From Monoplex corrugatus (Eukaryota; Mollusca; Gastropoda; Littorinimorpha; Ranellidae): a stretch of DNA of 64,000 nt. Shown here one piece after another: positions 11,361 through 24,092 of the stretch (position 1 is its first letter; each line of letters begins with the position of its first letter). The DNA lies in the NCBI GenBank assembly GCA_030674185.1, contig JAPXFY010000016.1, forward strand, positions 39,786,966-39,850,965. Reading direction: 5' to 3'. The position numbers and the translations under genes were made by a program. The notes below the pieces were generated by a model. It ran no database searches, had not been told where the DNA came from, and saw only the letters and a list, made by a program, of their open reading frames with translations.

Positions 11361-12114
11361 GACGGAAGGGGATTTTAAGAGACGGTGTTATGTTGTTTTT
11401 GTTTTGTTTTGTTTTTGTTTGTTTTTAATTTTAGGTGTACCAAGTGCAATGACATTGCTTTCACATAGACTGCGCTAAATAAATGTAATTATTATAAGCA
11501 TTATTACTACTACCATCATCGTCAGGCAGGATCATCATCATCCTAATCATTATTACTATTATTAGTATTATTATTATTTATTTATTTATTCATTCATTTA
11601 TTTATTTGTTTGTTTATTATTTTTGTTTTTGTTTACTATTATTATTTTTTTTTTTTTTTGCTTTCATTTTTATTATTATTTTGTCCAACCTTGTTACTGT
11701 ATCTTAGAGACAGAGATTGAGGATCTTGTTTGCTGCTGACCCATCAGTTCCCCCAAGGGCCATAGTGGTTATAAGATCAGACAGAGACAGAGAGAATAAG
11801 AAGAAGACGAAAATATACAGGGGGATGCAAAAGTAGGTATGCAGTTATGATAAAAGAAAACACGTACAATACTCATTGCATTTATTATACAAACAAATGA
11901 ATATTGCATATACATGTAATAACAAGCACAGCCTTAATCCCTCAGATACTCAAACTGCTTGCAGTCGGTATTCACACACTCCTCTAATCGAGAGCGGAAT
12001 TAAGCATCATGATAATGATGTGATACTTACTGTATACCTACCTTTGCACCCCCCTGTATTCTGGTGAAAACGTTAGAGCTTTTATTGATACAGTTTGAGT
12101 TTGTTCAGTAGGGA
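11361..12114. other. No gene seen; simple AT-rich tracts
   Basis: Includes (GTTTT)n near 11395-11425, (ATT)n/(TTTA)n at 11540-11620 and a T run near 11647. No coding signal. Confidence 0.45.
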
Positions 12115-12375
12115 TTTATCGCACTCGTATATTCCACATTCGCTCTACTCAGATCTGCTAGCAATTATCAGGCAGACTCCCTGAGCCTGTGCAAAACCTT
12201 GTATGCGCAGGCAAGGTCTTGAAATGAATAGAGGAGGGAAGAGACCTATGAAACACTATGCTGGCATTACCAGAACGATAAACAATTTTAGATGGCTAAC
12301 GAATAGTTTTTAATGTTTCGGATAGGATTGAACTCCAGATACCAGATGTAGATTGAATCCAAGGCTCTAAAAGGT
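12115..12375 (-). repeat. tRNA-derived SINE-like repeat, family A
   Basis: Same order of blocks as the 6930 copy: 'cgcactcg.atattccaca', 'gatctgctagcaattatc', 'ggcagactccctgagcctg', 'gcaaaacct'. The tRNA-like head, reversed, is near 12320-12375. Confidence 0.7.
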
Positions 12376-12716
12376 AAACAGAATTCGACTGAATAGCGTA
12401 TTGTTATACCCGAGTGATTCAGCAAACAGATTCAGACTGAATTTTGAATTGTCCTGATGAATGATTCAAAAATGAGAATAAGACTGAAGATTTGCAGTGT
12501 CAGGTTGAACGATTAATCAAAGATACTGAATATTATATTGTACCATAGAATTAACCAACGAAGAGAATTAGACTGAACACTGTACTGTCTGTTGAGTAGG
12601 TGTAGAAATGGAGTTTCATCCTTTCAGTCTGACTGCTCAAAAGAATGTCTGTTCATGTGGCCTGGAGTACACACAGCTCTGATAAGGTACCTGACCCCAT
12701 TCAGTTGGGTAAAGTA
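12376..12716. other. No gene seen; weak ~40-60 bp repeat
   Basis: Phrases such as 'cagattcagactgaa' and 'gagaataagactgaa' recur, which suggests an old minisatellite. Confidence 0.35.
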
Positions 12717-12730
12717 AAGTAAAGTAAAGT

Positions 12731-12815
<85 letters not shown>
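12717..12815. repeat. (AAAGT)n then (GA)n microsatellite
   Basis: Four AAAGT units followed by about 40 GA units with one 'gg' interruption. Confidence 0.95.
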
Positions 12816-12817
<2 letters not shown>

Positions 12818-13042
12818 GCACAACCCTCGTTACGGCTGGCCTCAACAAAATGAGGTCTTTACTACCTCACGCCCTTAGGACCTCAAAGTTATGGAACAAG
12901 CATTACCTTGACTGCATTTTTTTTTCGGTTGGTTGGTTGGTTGGTCGGTTGGTGGTTTTGTTTGTGTTGCTTGCTTGCTTGCTTGTTTGCTCGTTTGTTG
13001 GAAACAAAACTTACCAAGTAAAATACGGGTTGCTCTCCGCAG

Positions 13043-13076
13043 GGGGGGGGGGGGGGGGGGGGGGGAGGGGGGGGGT
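13043..13076. repeat. Poly(G) tract
   Basis: More than 20 consecutive G, then A, then more G. Similar G or C runs occur at 35633-35650, 53063-53080 and 56988-57003. Confidence 0.9.
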
Positions 13077-13099
13077 GGAACACCACAGTACGGAGTCAC

Positions 13100-13501
13100 C
13101 CTTTTCTAGTCAAATAAAGTGATTATTTTATAACGGGAGGGTGTGTGTGTGCATGTCTTAATCTGTGAAAAAAAAAACAACCCTGTATGAATGATCAGCT
13201 CAGCCCTTTATTTGGCCGGATCTTTACCCAAGTTTGGTCAAAGCTATGGTCTAGTCAGTTTTCCCAGGAATTACTCTTTATTTGCCTTGAGGTGGTTTAT
13301 GCGTGCTACATGCATGTTGATCGCGGGACAACAGTTCATAAACATCTCATCTGAAAGATTAGTAACTGGACCACCACTCAGGGTCTAGTGGAGGCGGGAG
13401 AAAAATACCTGTCTAACTCGGATTCGATCCTCAGATCTCTTGCTTCCCCGTCTTGTACTTTAAGCATCTGGGTCACTAGTACTCTAAAAGACTGGGTGTA
13501 C

Positions 13502-13534
<33 letters not shown>

Positions 13535-13735
13535 CACATGGACAGAGAAAACGTGACCCCAGTGACATGACCATAGCCACACAGCTACACACACTTCATT
13601 GGCTACAGTCTGCAGGGTCACGGGTGATCAGCTTGAGGTCATTGTTGCAGTCACTCGGGCTTAGCATAGCACACTTTCTGTTGGATTAATACTTTACGTC
13701 AGAATATGTTTTACGTTGTGAAAATAGGAGCAAGA
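13100..13735. other. No gene seen; possible SINE scrap
   Basis: Contains a tRNA B-box-like 'ggattcgatcctc' near 13420 and a short (GT)n near 13507-13535. No coding exon is supported. Confidence 0.35.
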
Positions 13736-13960
13736 TTGATATTAGCTTTTAGCTTAGGGGGAAAGATTGATAATATTAGCTTTCAGCTTAGGGGGAAAGG
13801 GTCGATAATATTAGCTGTCAGCTTAGGGGGAAAGGGTTGATAATATTAGCTTTCAGCTTAGAGGGAAAGGGTCGATATTATTAGCTGTCAGCTTAGGGGG
13901 AAAGGGTTGGTAATAGTAGCTTTCAGCTCAGGAAAAAAAGGGTCGATGATATTAGCTTTG
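13736..13960. repeat. Minisatellite, ~33 bp unit (left part)
   Basis: Units of 'ttagctttcagcttaggg' followed by 'ggaaagggttgataata'. The array is split by an RTE-like fragment at 13961-14428. Confidence 0.9.
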
Positions 13961-14428
13961 CCTATCAATTAACATCAGGAACAGAGTTCTCAAATGTTAT
14001 ATAGAACGATACTGTTGTATGTTTGTGAGGCGTGGACAATCAGTACGCAAAATCAGAACAAAATTGAGACAACTGAAATGTGGTTTCTAAGAAGAATGTT
14101 GAGAGTTCCATGGACAGCAAAGAAAACAAACGAGACAGTCTTGATAGAGGCAGACACAAGAAGACCGTTAAAAAAAAAAAAAAGATTAGGAAAAGTCAAG
14201 CAACATTTATAGGGCATTTTATGAGGCAAGAGAAATTGGAGCACCTGGTCACAACAGGAAAGCTGGAGGGAAAGAGAGCACCATGCAGACACAGGGAGAA
14301 AATATTGGATGGACTTGGGGAGTGGCTGAGGACAGAGAAGGTGGGAGACGTACTTGCAGCAACAATGGATAGATTAGTATGGAGGACCAATATCGCCAAC
14401 ACCATACCGCAGGGCACATGATGATGAT
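13961..14428 (+). mobile_element. RTE-like LINE, 5'-truncated C-terminal fragment
   Basis: Two overlapping frames encode the C-terminal part after the reverse transcriptase: YVCEAWTISTQNQNKIE, EMWFLRRMLRVPWTAKKTN, then after a frameshift in an A run near 14170, ATFIGHFMRQEKLEHLVTT and a GEWLRTEKV region. The fragment ends 'cagggcacatgatgatgat', the (ATG)n tail typical of RTE elements. 'TGATATTAGCTTT' flanks both sides (13948 and 14431), but because it is also the minisatellite sequence it is only suggestive as a target duplication. Confidence 0.85.
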
Positions 14429-15290
14429 AATGATATTAGCTTTCAGCTTAGGGGGGTAGGGGAGTGTTTATAACACTGGCTTTCAGAAGAGGGGGGATTG
14501 ACAATATCAGTTTTCAGTTGAGGAGGAAAAGGGTTGATAATGTGAGCTTTCAGCTTTGTGAGAAAGGGTTAATAACATTAGTTTTCATCTTAGAGGAAAA
14601 GGGTTGATGTTTGCTTTCAACTTATGGGGAAAGTTTGATATTAGCTTTCAGCTTAGGGGGGAAGGTTGATACTATGTGGAAAGGTTGATAATATTAGCTT
14701 TCAGCTTAGTGAGAAGGTTGATAATATCAGCTTTTAGCTTAGGGGAAAGGATTGATAATAAAAAAAATTATTAGGTTTCAGCTAGGGGGTAAGGGTTGAT
14801 AATAGTAACTTTCAGCTAGGGGAGGGGAAGATGGTTGATAATATCAGCTTTCAGCTTAAGGGGAAAGGGTTGGTAATATTGGCTTTCAGCTTAGGAGAGG
14901 GTTGATAACATTAGCTTTTAGCTTTGGGGGAAAGGTTGATAATGTTAGCTTTCAGTTTAGGGGGAGGGGGGGGGTTGATATAAGCTTGGGGAGAGGGAAG
15001 GGTTGATATAAGCTTTCAACTAGGGCGGGAGAAAGTTGATAATGTTAGCTTTCAGCTTATGGGGAGAAATAATATTAGCTTTCAGCTTTGGGGACGGGGG
15101 GTATGGGGAATTCATAATATTAGCCTACAACTTCGGGGGAAAGGGTTGATAATATCAGCATTCAGCTTAGGGGTAAAGGATCGATAATATTAGCTTTCAG
15201 CTTCTGAGGAAAGGTTGATAATATTAGCTCTCAGCATATGGGAAAAGGGTTGATAATAATAGCTTTCAGCTTAAGTAGGGCCCTACATGA
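14429..15290. repeat. Minisatellite, ~33 bp unit (right part)
   Basis: About 25 degenerate units of 'agctttcagcttaggggaaa' plus 'gggttgataatatt', with G-run length variation. It has the same unit as 13736-13960 and is purine-rich on this strand. Confidence 0.9.
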
Positions 15291-15719
15291 CCAATTAAGA
15301 TCAGATTAATTCTTTCAGTAAAAGTATGTTTTACAGTGCGTAAAATAGGGAAAAGTCGATGATACTAGCTTTCAGCTAATTATAAGGCCACACAGAATCT
15401 CAAGGGTTCCCATTGGGGGAAAGGAGATGTACAAGCCTCAGCTTCTCTCAGGCCCAGCAGTATGAGGGCAGTGCCCATCTACTTTCCCTCGCTGTTTTAT
15501 CTTTCACAAGGTCAGGTCATCATTCACCGCTGGGTGGATTACCGATCACAAACACACACACACATTTCCTTGAGTAATATTCACCACGGCAGGCGAATCG
15601 GCCCTGTTTCCTCCTACTTAGTAACGCGCGACTTCAGGATTTTGATCCTACTTTCCATGAAACAAAATAGACCAAACATAAAAACCTGTGGATTAACAAA
15701 AAAGTTTGGAGATTAAAAA
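15291..15719. other. No gene seen
   Basis: Unique-looking sequence between the minisatellite and a LINE. 'ggattttgatcct' near 15640 is weakly B-box-like. Confidence 0.35.
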
Positions 15720-17745
15720 AAAAGAAGTGTTATCTTTTTAAGAGTTTTTAGAAACTAAAGTGGGGAAAGACTATCTTCATTATATAGCGATAAGAAACAG
15801 TTGTACCAAAGAAATTAAACGTGCAAAGAAAGAACATTAAAAAAAAACATAGCAAAAGACTGTAAGTTTAACCCTAAAAGATTTTGGAAATATGTGCAAA
15901 GTGCAAAGTAAAAGTAGGTTTTAGCCCATTGACTAAAGCTGATGGTGACACTGCATTAACCGACATTGATAAAGCAAATACCTTAAATAAATCTTTTGCT
16001 AGTGTATTTACACAAGAGAATTTAGAAAATTTACCATCTATGAATATAGCAAATTGGTCAGATGGCAAAACAACAGATTTGGTAATTACACCTGAGGCAG
16101 TTGAAAATAAGTTAAAGAAGTTAAATGTAATTTAGGCTCAAGGACCTGATAATATTCATCCGGGGATTTTAAAAGAACTGAGTAAAGAACTATCTGTTCC
16201 ACTCAGCATATTGTTTAATATATCAATGGAAAGGGAAATAGTACCTACAGAGTGGAAGAATGCATAATGATACATCACAGCTTTGTTCAAAAAGGGTACA
16301 AAAAGTGATCCTTGTAATTATAGACCAGTTAGCCTAACTTCAGTACCATGCAAAGTATTGGAATCTATAATAAGGGATGTTATAGTTGATCACATGACTT
16401 TAAGTAAACTTTGCACAGAATGTCAGCATGGTTTCCGACAACATAGATCGTACATTACCCAGTTATTACAAGTAATGAATTATTTTACTAATCTATCGGA
16501 TAAAGGAGAAAATATAGATATTATTTACTTGAATTTTAGAAAAGCGTTTGATTCTGTTCCGCATGAAAGATTGCTTATCAAACTGCAGTATTATGGAAAT
16601 TACGGGTAAGTTACTAGCTTAGATTAGAGACTTTTTAAAAGATAGAAAACAGTTAAGAGTTGGAAATGATTACTCTAAATATACAGATGTTCTGAGTGGT
16701 ATACCTCAAGGGAGTATACTTGGTCCTGTTCTTTTTACTATTTTCATAAATGATTTACCTCAGAAAATTAACAGTTTTTGTAAGATCTTTGCAGATGACA
16801 CTAAAATAAACAATACATCTTCTAATCATAGTATATTGCAGGATTTAGATACATTGGTCAATTGGTCAGAAACTTGGAATCTTTTCTTTAATGCTTCAAA
16901 ATGTAAAGTCTTGTATTTAGGAAAAAGTAACCCTTGTAACAAATATTCTATGATAAACGAAGGTATTACCTGTGAAATAATAGAATGTTTAGAAGAAAAA
17001 GATTTAGGAGTAATATTTGATAAAAGTCTCAAATTTGATAATCACATTCAAAATGTTGTTAATAAATCAAACAAGTTGCTTGGAATCACAAAAAGAACAT
17101 TCTCACACATAAACTGGGAGACATTTTTATATTTGTACAAAGGCTTAGTGAGGCCTCATTTGGAGTATGGTAATACTATTTGGTTTCCACGTCTTAAAAG
17201 ACAGTCAGCATTGATAGAGAAGATACAAAGAAGAACTACTAAATTAATTCATGGTTTTCAAAATTATTCATATAGAGAAAGATTAGAATTACTCAATTTA
17301 CCCAGTTTAAAAGCAAGAAGAACGAGGGGAGATCTGATCCAGAGTTTCAAGATTTTTAACAATATAGATGACGTAGATAGAACACAATTTTTTAAACTGA
17401 TGAATTATGACAAAACAAGAAATAATACTGATAAAATATTTATAGAATATTGCAAGACTAACATTAGAAAGTTTTATTTTACAAACAGAATTGCACATTT
17501 ATGGAATAAATTACCAAACGAAATTAAAAGAGCACAAAACCCAAACTCGTTTAAAAACCAGCTTGACCATTGGAAACATTACATTGAACTTAAATACGAA
17601 TATGACGAATGAATCGTCAACAAAAAAAACTGGGCGTGCGACAAACCTAGGCTACGTGTGTTAGAAAAGAAAAAGAAAAATGATGGGATTTGAAATAGCC
17701 AAACGGCTAATGTGTTAGATCTATGTCCCTATTGCTAAACTAAAC
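15720..17745 (+). mobile_element. AT-rich CR1-like LINE, 5'-truncated
   Basis: Reading through several frames gives a reverse transcriptase and C-terminal region. ALFKKGTKSDPCNYRPVSL and QHGFRQHRS lie near 16280-16450 and the FRKAFDSVPHERLL block near 16530. GIPQGSILGPVLF and the catalytic FADDTK are near 16700-16805, and an intact 258-codon C-terminal frame runs 16836-17612 (RPHLEYGNTIW, RIAHLWNKLPNEIK). In-frame stops at about 16132, 16266 and 16607 and a shift between 16600 and 16836 inactivate it. The 3' end is 'taaactaaactaaac' near 17735. Its AT-rich codon use differs sharply from the other LINEs, pointing to a separate lineage. Confidence 0.85.
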
Positions 17746-19136
17746 TAAACTTGATAGGCCTAGCACTGGCTGAATCCCGCTTGGCGTCTGACCTCATTTC
17801 TCACATTCCGTAGCTCCTGCAGGCCTTCCGCATTCGTTCTTTGTTCTCACTTGAATTGAGCTCGGTGCCAGAATTTTTCCCACCACTTTAAACTGTTCTT
17901 GTTTCAATTGCGCTACTTTTGTCTGAATGACCGTTAAGCATAGCTTGTAGGAAAAAGTGTGTAGATCAGTTCTGTGGTTATTATTTTACAGGGACAGAAT
18001 TCATACCGCGTGGTTTGTTTGATTTCTGTGCTAAGTGTTTTCTTTGATTTTGTTATCATGGAGACGATGCTCACTCATTCTTACAATGAGCATATCGACT
18101 ATTTGAATTGTTTGTGTCGACTGTGTGATGAAAGAGAGAAAAGAGAAGTGAAAGATAAAACAATGTAGATCTAAGTGCTATCATACACTGACTCACTGCA
18201 AAAAATATTCCGAAGCTAGAAAAAAAAAATGCTGTTTAACAAAATGCAGCCAAAAAGATCAGAAATCTATCGCAGATATAGATCTGGGCTGAATTCGACC
18301 GCACACTGTCAGTAGATCAATGTAGGCCTACATCGTGTGCACTCTGACAGCCAGTGGAAAGTGGGGAGACCCCCCCAAAAAACAAAAACGTATGCACCAA
18401 AATGTAGGCTACACAGTCTGAAATATCTGCGGAAAGAAGCGAAACTTCGGCTCGGAGAATGTATCTCGAGATCTAGAAATCAGCATTGCGTCTTTGTGTG
18501 GAATATGTGAAAACTCAGTGCTGTTCTGTGCCCTGTACACCTACATTACGGCACCACCTCTTGCTATTTACCGGTGTCCCTGCGATGTTTCTTTCAGCAT
18601 GGCATCATGCATCTTTCATCATATGTATAGATTAACGGCAAGAAAAGTAAATTGCTTACTACACCACCAGTTGAAAATGCATGTATTTTGCATTGTGACA
18701 GTCAAGTTTCTTAACTTTGTTTTTTTCAATGTGATGCGACAGAGTACTTTCTGTTGGTTTTATCAAAAATCTTATAGCTGATGAGTCAGAAATACATTAT
18801 GTAGAACCACAGACACTAGATTTAGAATTTACTGCGGCCAGTGGCTTGCAGCTTAATGCTGGCACTGAAAGAGCAGAACATCGCTTTGTACGATTCCCTG
18901 GCACTGAGCAGCTGTTTTGTCTTTCACAGTGGCTCAGTGAGTGCGTTCAACCAACTATGCCAGTGTTTTGCATTTTGTAAACGACTATTGTAACACAACA
19001 CTACCTGCGCATGCGAGGAATGAAACCAAAAAAAAAATCCGACCAGGGGAGGTGTGGGTTTTGTCAAGTTTGACTGGGAAGAGATACAGCTCCTACCTTT
19101 AAATCCAATTGCATGATACATATTTTGATGCTATGC
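17746..19136. other. No gene seen
   Basis: Unique-looking sequence with no exon I can support. Short frames at 17974-18168 and 18494-18781 have no recognisable motifs. Confidence 0.4.
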
Positions 19137-19231
19137 AGTTCCGTGGAAGATGTGCTTGTGGCAACAAAGGATAGATACATATGGAGGGCCATGATCGCCA
19201 ACGTCATACGGCAGGGCACATGATGATGATG
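19137..19231 (+). mobile_element. RTE-like LINE 3' end fragment (~95 bp)
   Basis: 'ttgtggcaacaaaggataga' through 'ggagggccatgatcgccaac' to 'cagggcacatgatgatgatgg' matches the 3' ends at 14360-14428 and, reversed, 20036-20130. It is an extreme 5' truncation. Confidence 0.75.
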
Positions 19232-19480
19232 GAGTTCTGTCTTCAGATTAAGACTGCTTGACAAGGCTGTACTCTATAGCCTACTTACTTTTATAATATA
19301 TATCTAGGTGTCAACCAGGCCTGACAGATGAACACCTGTGGTGTTGGTAAGGAATTTTGAGCAATGCACTCAGTGACGCATCTTTAGAGTGGATGAGACT
19401 TGACTGTATGACCCCAGTCTTCCAAACAAATCCATATCACAATCAACATCATCTATGAGCCTGTTCGGGCCAAGAAATCC
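19232..19480 (-). repeat. SINE-like dispersed repeat, family B
   Basis: Starts immediately at the (ATG)n tail of the RTE fragment: 'gatggagttctgtcttcaga', then 'gtcaaccaggcctgacagat' and 'gtggatgagacttgactg'. The copy at 23486 also starts next to a (GAT)n tract, so (GAT)n may be part of the family's end. Confidence 0.65.
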
Positions 19481-20035
19481 CGCACTGATCTTGGGAGACT
19501 GATGGGGCTTCAAAGAGGCAAGATTGAAACGGGAAATTTTCTTTCTGTCGTCTGTGTATGTGTGTAAGTTTGTGCATATGTGCATGCAAATGTGTATGTG
19601 TGTTCAAGGACTGACAGAAACAATATAAGAAACACAATGAATAACATCACATTTCAGCACACAGGTTGGAAAAAAAACTTTTTATTTTATTTTGTATGAG
19701 CATACTTATTCAGTTGCAGATAAAAGCATCACATCTTAATTCATTATCAGTTTTCAGCCCTTCTCAAATATCCCTTGGTAATCGTCTCATTCTCTGAAAC
19801 TGAAACATTTGTTTTCATTCCTGAAAGACACAACACACACAAATCACAAAGTACACATACAGAACAAACATCAAGGTCAATCATAGCTTGAGTAATAATC
19901 AAGACTTAAAGGACCTCAATCATAACTTGGCCACTTACTCCATTTATGATCATTAGTATCATTATTGTTACCAATTTTGTTGTTGTTATCATCATTATTA
20001 GTATGAAAAGGCCAGCCTACTGCTCAGAGCCATCG
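19481..20035. other. No gene seen; AT-rich
   Basis: Short (TGTG)-type tracts and ATT-rich sequence. No coding signal. Confidence 0.4.
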
Positions 20036-20815
20036 TCATCATCAGGTGCCCTGCTGCATGGTGTTGGCGATCATGGACTCCCATTTGTCTCTATCTCTTG
20101 TTGCCCCAAGCATCTCCTCCACCCTCCTCGTTTTCAGCCACTCTGCAAGTCCGTCTAGCATTTTCTCCTTGGGTCTACCTGGTGCTCTCTCTCCCTCCAG
20201 CTTTCCTGTTGTGACCAGGTGCTCCAAATCCCCCTTCCTTATAAAATGGCCTATAAATGTTGCCTGTCTTTTCCTAATCTTCCTTATGAGTGATCTACTT
20301 GCGTCTGCCTCCATCAAGACTGTCTCGTTTGTTTTCTTTGCTGTCCATGTAACTCTCAACATTCTTGTTAGAAACCACATCTCGGCTGCCTCAATCTTGT
20401 GCTGGCTTTGCCTGTTGACTGTCCACGCCTCACATCCGTACAACAGTACTGGTTCTATATAACATTCAAGAACTCTCTTCCTGATGTTAATTGATAGGCA
20501 TTTGTTGATAAGAACGCTTATCATCTTCTTGAATGTTGTTTTGGCTTAGCCGATTCTGCCAGCTATTTATGATGTGCATCTGCCGTCTGATGAAATGATC
20601 GTTCCCAGGTATTTAAATTTATCAACCTGTGCCAAGGTTGTGCTATTTGCTGTTATTTTGCATGAGGGGATTTCATGTTTTTTACTGATCACCATAACTT
20701 CAGTCTTCCTGCAATTTAGTTCCACCCCCTTACCTTTGCTTTCTATTTCTAGTATATTCACAAAGTTTTGTAGGTCCCTTTCATTTTCTGCAATTAGCAC
20801 GGTGTCATCTGTGTA
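20036..20815 (-). mobile_element. RTE-like LINE, 5'-truncated C-terminal fragment
   Basis: On the minus strand, 20800-20567 encodes the region just after the reverse-transcriptase core (NCRKTEVMVISKKHE, FKYLGTIISSDGRC). After a frameshift, 20524-20042 encodes YGCEAWTVNRQSQHKIEAAE, EMWFLTRMLRVTWTAKKTN and HFIRKGDLEHLVTTGKLEG, ending at QQGT. The (ATC)n on the plus strand at about 20033-20043 is the 3' tail. It is the same family as 13961-14428 and 19137-19231. Confidence 0.85.
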
Positions 20816-21345
20816 TCGATATCAGAGCTACAACTATCTCAAAACCAAAACACACATCTAAACACATTGATGATCAAGAACTAGAAACACCTCGAAAAGA
20901 AAAGTGAGTGCATACACCATTACATTCACACAAATTGTCTAAGGATATGCCCCTGCTGCTGGCCATTCAACTGAATTTATCACCAGGGGGATTAAAATGG
21001 TACCTGAACACAAGTGCATAAATATAACTATGTACAAAAAATACACATAAAATCTAGTCTTCAATACCTACAACTGCTACTAAGCAGGTTCACATTTTCT
21101 TTGAGCTGAAAATGCAATTGATGTATATATACCCAGTCAACAATCCTAACAGACCGAGAGATACAATGCTTTATGGAAAATACAATGGTGACTGAACCAG
21201 CAAAGCAAAAACATGACAGGAAGCAAAGGAGCAAGGCAGAAACAAAGAGAGTGACAGAAAACAAGAACTTCCTAGCACAGAATTTCCAGAAGATGAGGAT
21301 GATATTTATACTGAAAGCGCCCCATCATCCCAACTAGGAGAGCCT
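20816..21345. repeat. Dispersed repeat, family C (~550 bp)
   Basis: Collinear with 46320-46870 and 47392-47890: 'atatcagagctacaac', 'aaggatatgcccctg', 'tttatcac', 'aaggcagaaacaaagagagt', 'gacagaaaa' and 'ctagcacagaatttccagaa'. No coding potential or terminal repeats were recognised; the element class is unknown. Confidence 0.65.
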
Positions 21346-22654
21346 TTAACTTTTGACTTACTGGAATAAGTGCTCAAGCATTGTGTACCCCCTTCAACGT
21401 AAAGCCGATACATACAAGCAGCATTTCTGCATACAACTGACAGAAACAGCACATAAATTTTCATACATGAATAAATAATGTGCAGTAAGCATATTTACAA
21501 AGAGTTGACAAAGACTTATGAACACTGTTTACCTCCAATAAATGGACATCGTTGCACACATTTACAGTGACGATAAAGTACATGATGGTGTCACTTTACT
21601 TTGTCAATGGACGATTTAATTTTTCCACTCCCTTACCATATCTACCAGCTTCCCTGCTGGAAACAGTCAGGTAATGAAAGGATTAATACATGTAATGGTG
21701 GTGGTAGACTGGACACAATTTGCACAAGGACACCTGCACCACCACCAATACCCAGACGAACCAGTCCAAGCAACAGTTTTCTGTGTGTGCATTACTACTC
21801 ATATCTGATCATGCGTTTAACATAGCATACTTTTACAGTTTTAAGGTTTATCTTAAACAAAATTAAAAAGAGAGAAAAACATCATGTTATAAATCATACA
21901 ACCAGGTCAAACCACTTCCCTGGCTCACACACCTGACATTCAACATTCCAACAAACCATGATGATTTAACACATTTCTGACTGTTATCAACGAGTCGTTG
22001 CCTGAAATTCCGCATATGGACTGCAACCAATCAACTGCCGATTGTGTCAGTTTGGCTGTTGCCCTGAAAACAGAATATAGTATTTTCCCACACAGGAGTT
22101 TCAGGGGGCAACTATCTCTGAACTTCCTGTAAAGTTCTTTTGTACATTTGAAATTATGGCAAAGCAAAATTTTCACTATTATTTGACAAAATTTTCAAGG
22201 GCAAACTTAACACTGCAGACAAATATTCAAGTAATGATTAATGATTCTGACGGCGACTGGTAATGGTGATGCTTACTGATTGTTAACATTTGAAAAACAT
22301 TAACAAAACATTCATGGCGTCATCACAGATGGGCATGGTCAAATCGCATCTCTGTCCCACTCTATACATCATAAAACATTGATTTTCACTCCGAAAAGAC
22401 ACACACAAATGAAAAATTCCCCCATAGCTTAACCTGAACGATATCTGAGGTGTAAAGGACCTCACCTTCTGTCAGGGCCAGCAATTTTTGTTATAAACAA
22501 TTGCACAATATATCAAGCAATCATTCTTACACTATTTCACAGTTTTAAGTACATCTGTTCAGAAATAAGCATTTAATAAGATTTTATGTGAAACAGCAAC
22601 AGTCAAAATTACCTTAGTACAGGCCCAGCACCATTACTGTTTTTGTTATTTTTG
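21346..22654. other. No gene seen; AT-rich spacer
   Basis: No supported exon or repeat. A minus-strand frame at 21940-22176 has no recognisable motif. Confidence 0.4.
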
Positions 22655-22862
22655 TTTCAATCTCAGCTGACTGCATAGAGCCATATCAAAGCTATAACCG
22701 TTTCAAAAATACACAATACTTCAACAGAGAAAAAAAGGAAAAGAAAACTAAGTACACTCATTAATGCATTCACACACATAATCTAAGGAGATGCCCCTGG
22801 TGTCGACCACTCCATCCAATTTATTACACGGGAATTTAAAAATCTGGATCCTGCAGGTCACA
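22655..22862. repeat. Dispersed repeat, family C (5' part only)
   Basis: 'tcagctgactgcatagagcc', 'atatcaaagctataacc' and 'aaggagatgcccctggtgtc' match the first 230 bp of the copies at 46320 and 47392. Confidence 0.6.
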
Positions 22863-22869
22863 GTTTCTG

Positions 22870-23215
22870 TCTTTGAAATGCAAGAACTGACCTCATGGTG
22901 AAAGCACTCGCCTATTCAGAAAATTTTCTCTCCCTTCCATTACGACCTCAAGCGGTGATCTGGGTGCTAATATTTCCGATGAACCAATAAACTGTGATCC
23001 CATATGCAACATGCACTCGTTGCATGTTAAAGATCCCACAGCAACTAAAAACTTGTTTGTTCCTGGCAAAATTCTGTAGAAAAATCTGATTTCATATGTA
23101 TCAACAAAAATGCACACGCAGGAAAAAGGAAATACTGTACTATGGCAATGTGCTTTCTCCAGGGACAACAACCTGCATTTCATGTGGAAGAATTCTGCTG
23201 TGACCAAAAGAAAAA
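22870..23215 (+). repeat. tRNA-derived SINE-like repeat, family D
   Basis: The head 'ctcatggtgaaagcactcgc' looks like a tRNA A-box region. The body holds 'gttaaagatcccacagcaac' and 'ttcctggcaaaattctgtag', blocks I associate from memory with common gastropod SINEs. It abuts a truncated family C copy. Confidence 0.55.
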
Positions 23216-23485
23216 GAAAAAAATATAATTCAATGAATGGTTAGGAATCAAAGTCTTCATGCTGTGAACACATGTGATATTAAAATGGCATAATGTACAC
23301 TATAAGTATTTACTGCCTTCCTTACTGTTTCTTTCCCCAAAGCCAAACTCAATCTCAATCATACAGTGCAGGATTTTGTTAGATTTTTGTAACTGTTCCA
23401 TTTTCTATGCAACTTTAATGGCCACACAGAATCTGGGACAACTTTTAGCAGTGATCTGATGATGATGGTGATGATAATCACGATC

Positions 23486-23830
23486 TCATGGAGTTCTATT
23501 CTGGATTGTGACCGTGACAGCTGTACTCTTCGCTTAGTTTCATAGTATATCCTGGTGTTGAGAAGGCCTGAGAGATATCTATAGATATCTGAGGCATTGA
23601 TCAGGCCATTCAAGTAACAGCTTCACTGACCCATCCATGAAGAGGATAAGACTCGACTGTGTGGCCTCAGTCTTCCCAAAGAGACTAGATCAACTCTTGG
23701 TAGGAACCAGCTGGTGTCAAAAAATACCACAATGATTTTGACAGGACTTATGGAATTCAAACTCACAACCATCCAGTTAGTAATCAGTTGTGTTGACCAC
23801 GGTGCTTGGCTGCATATTGTGAAGTTTAAC
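23486..23830 (-). repeat. SINE-like dispersed repeat, family B
   Basis: Longest copy of the family: 'ggagttctattctggattgt', 'gtgttgagaaggcctgagag', 'aggataagactcgactgtgt', 'cctcagtcttcccaaagag'. It ends with 'ggaattcaaactcacaacc', a reversed tRNA B-box-like sequence. Confidence 0.65.
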
Positions 23831-24016
23831 ACTCATATGAAACACAAGACACTGCAATAAAACATACTATGGTACAGGATATCAAACAATGATGCTGCAA
23901 GAAGTGATAAATTGTTAGCTGCCTTCATTGCTACAGAACTAAATTTCATGGTTTGCATTATTTACTGCTCTAATAAAATAAATCATACAATATCAATAAA
24001 TAAGCGAATCACTCAC

Positions 24017-24017
<1 letters not shown>

Positions 24018-24070
<53 letters not shown>

Positions 24071-24092
24071 TCTGCGTGTGCGTGCGTGCGCG
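24018..24092. repeat. (GT)n microsatellite
   Basis: About 25 GT units, then 'tgcgtgcgtgcgcg'. Confidence 0.95.
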
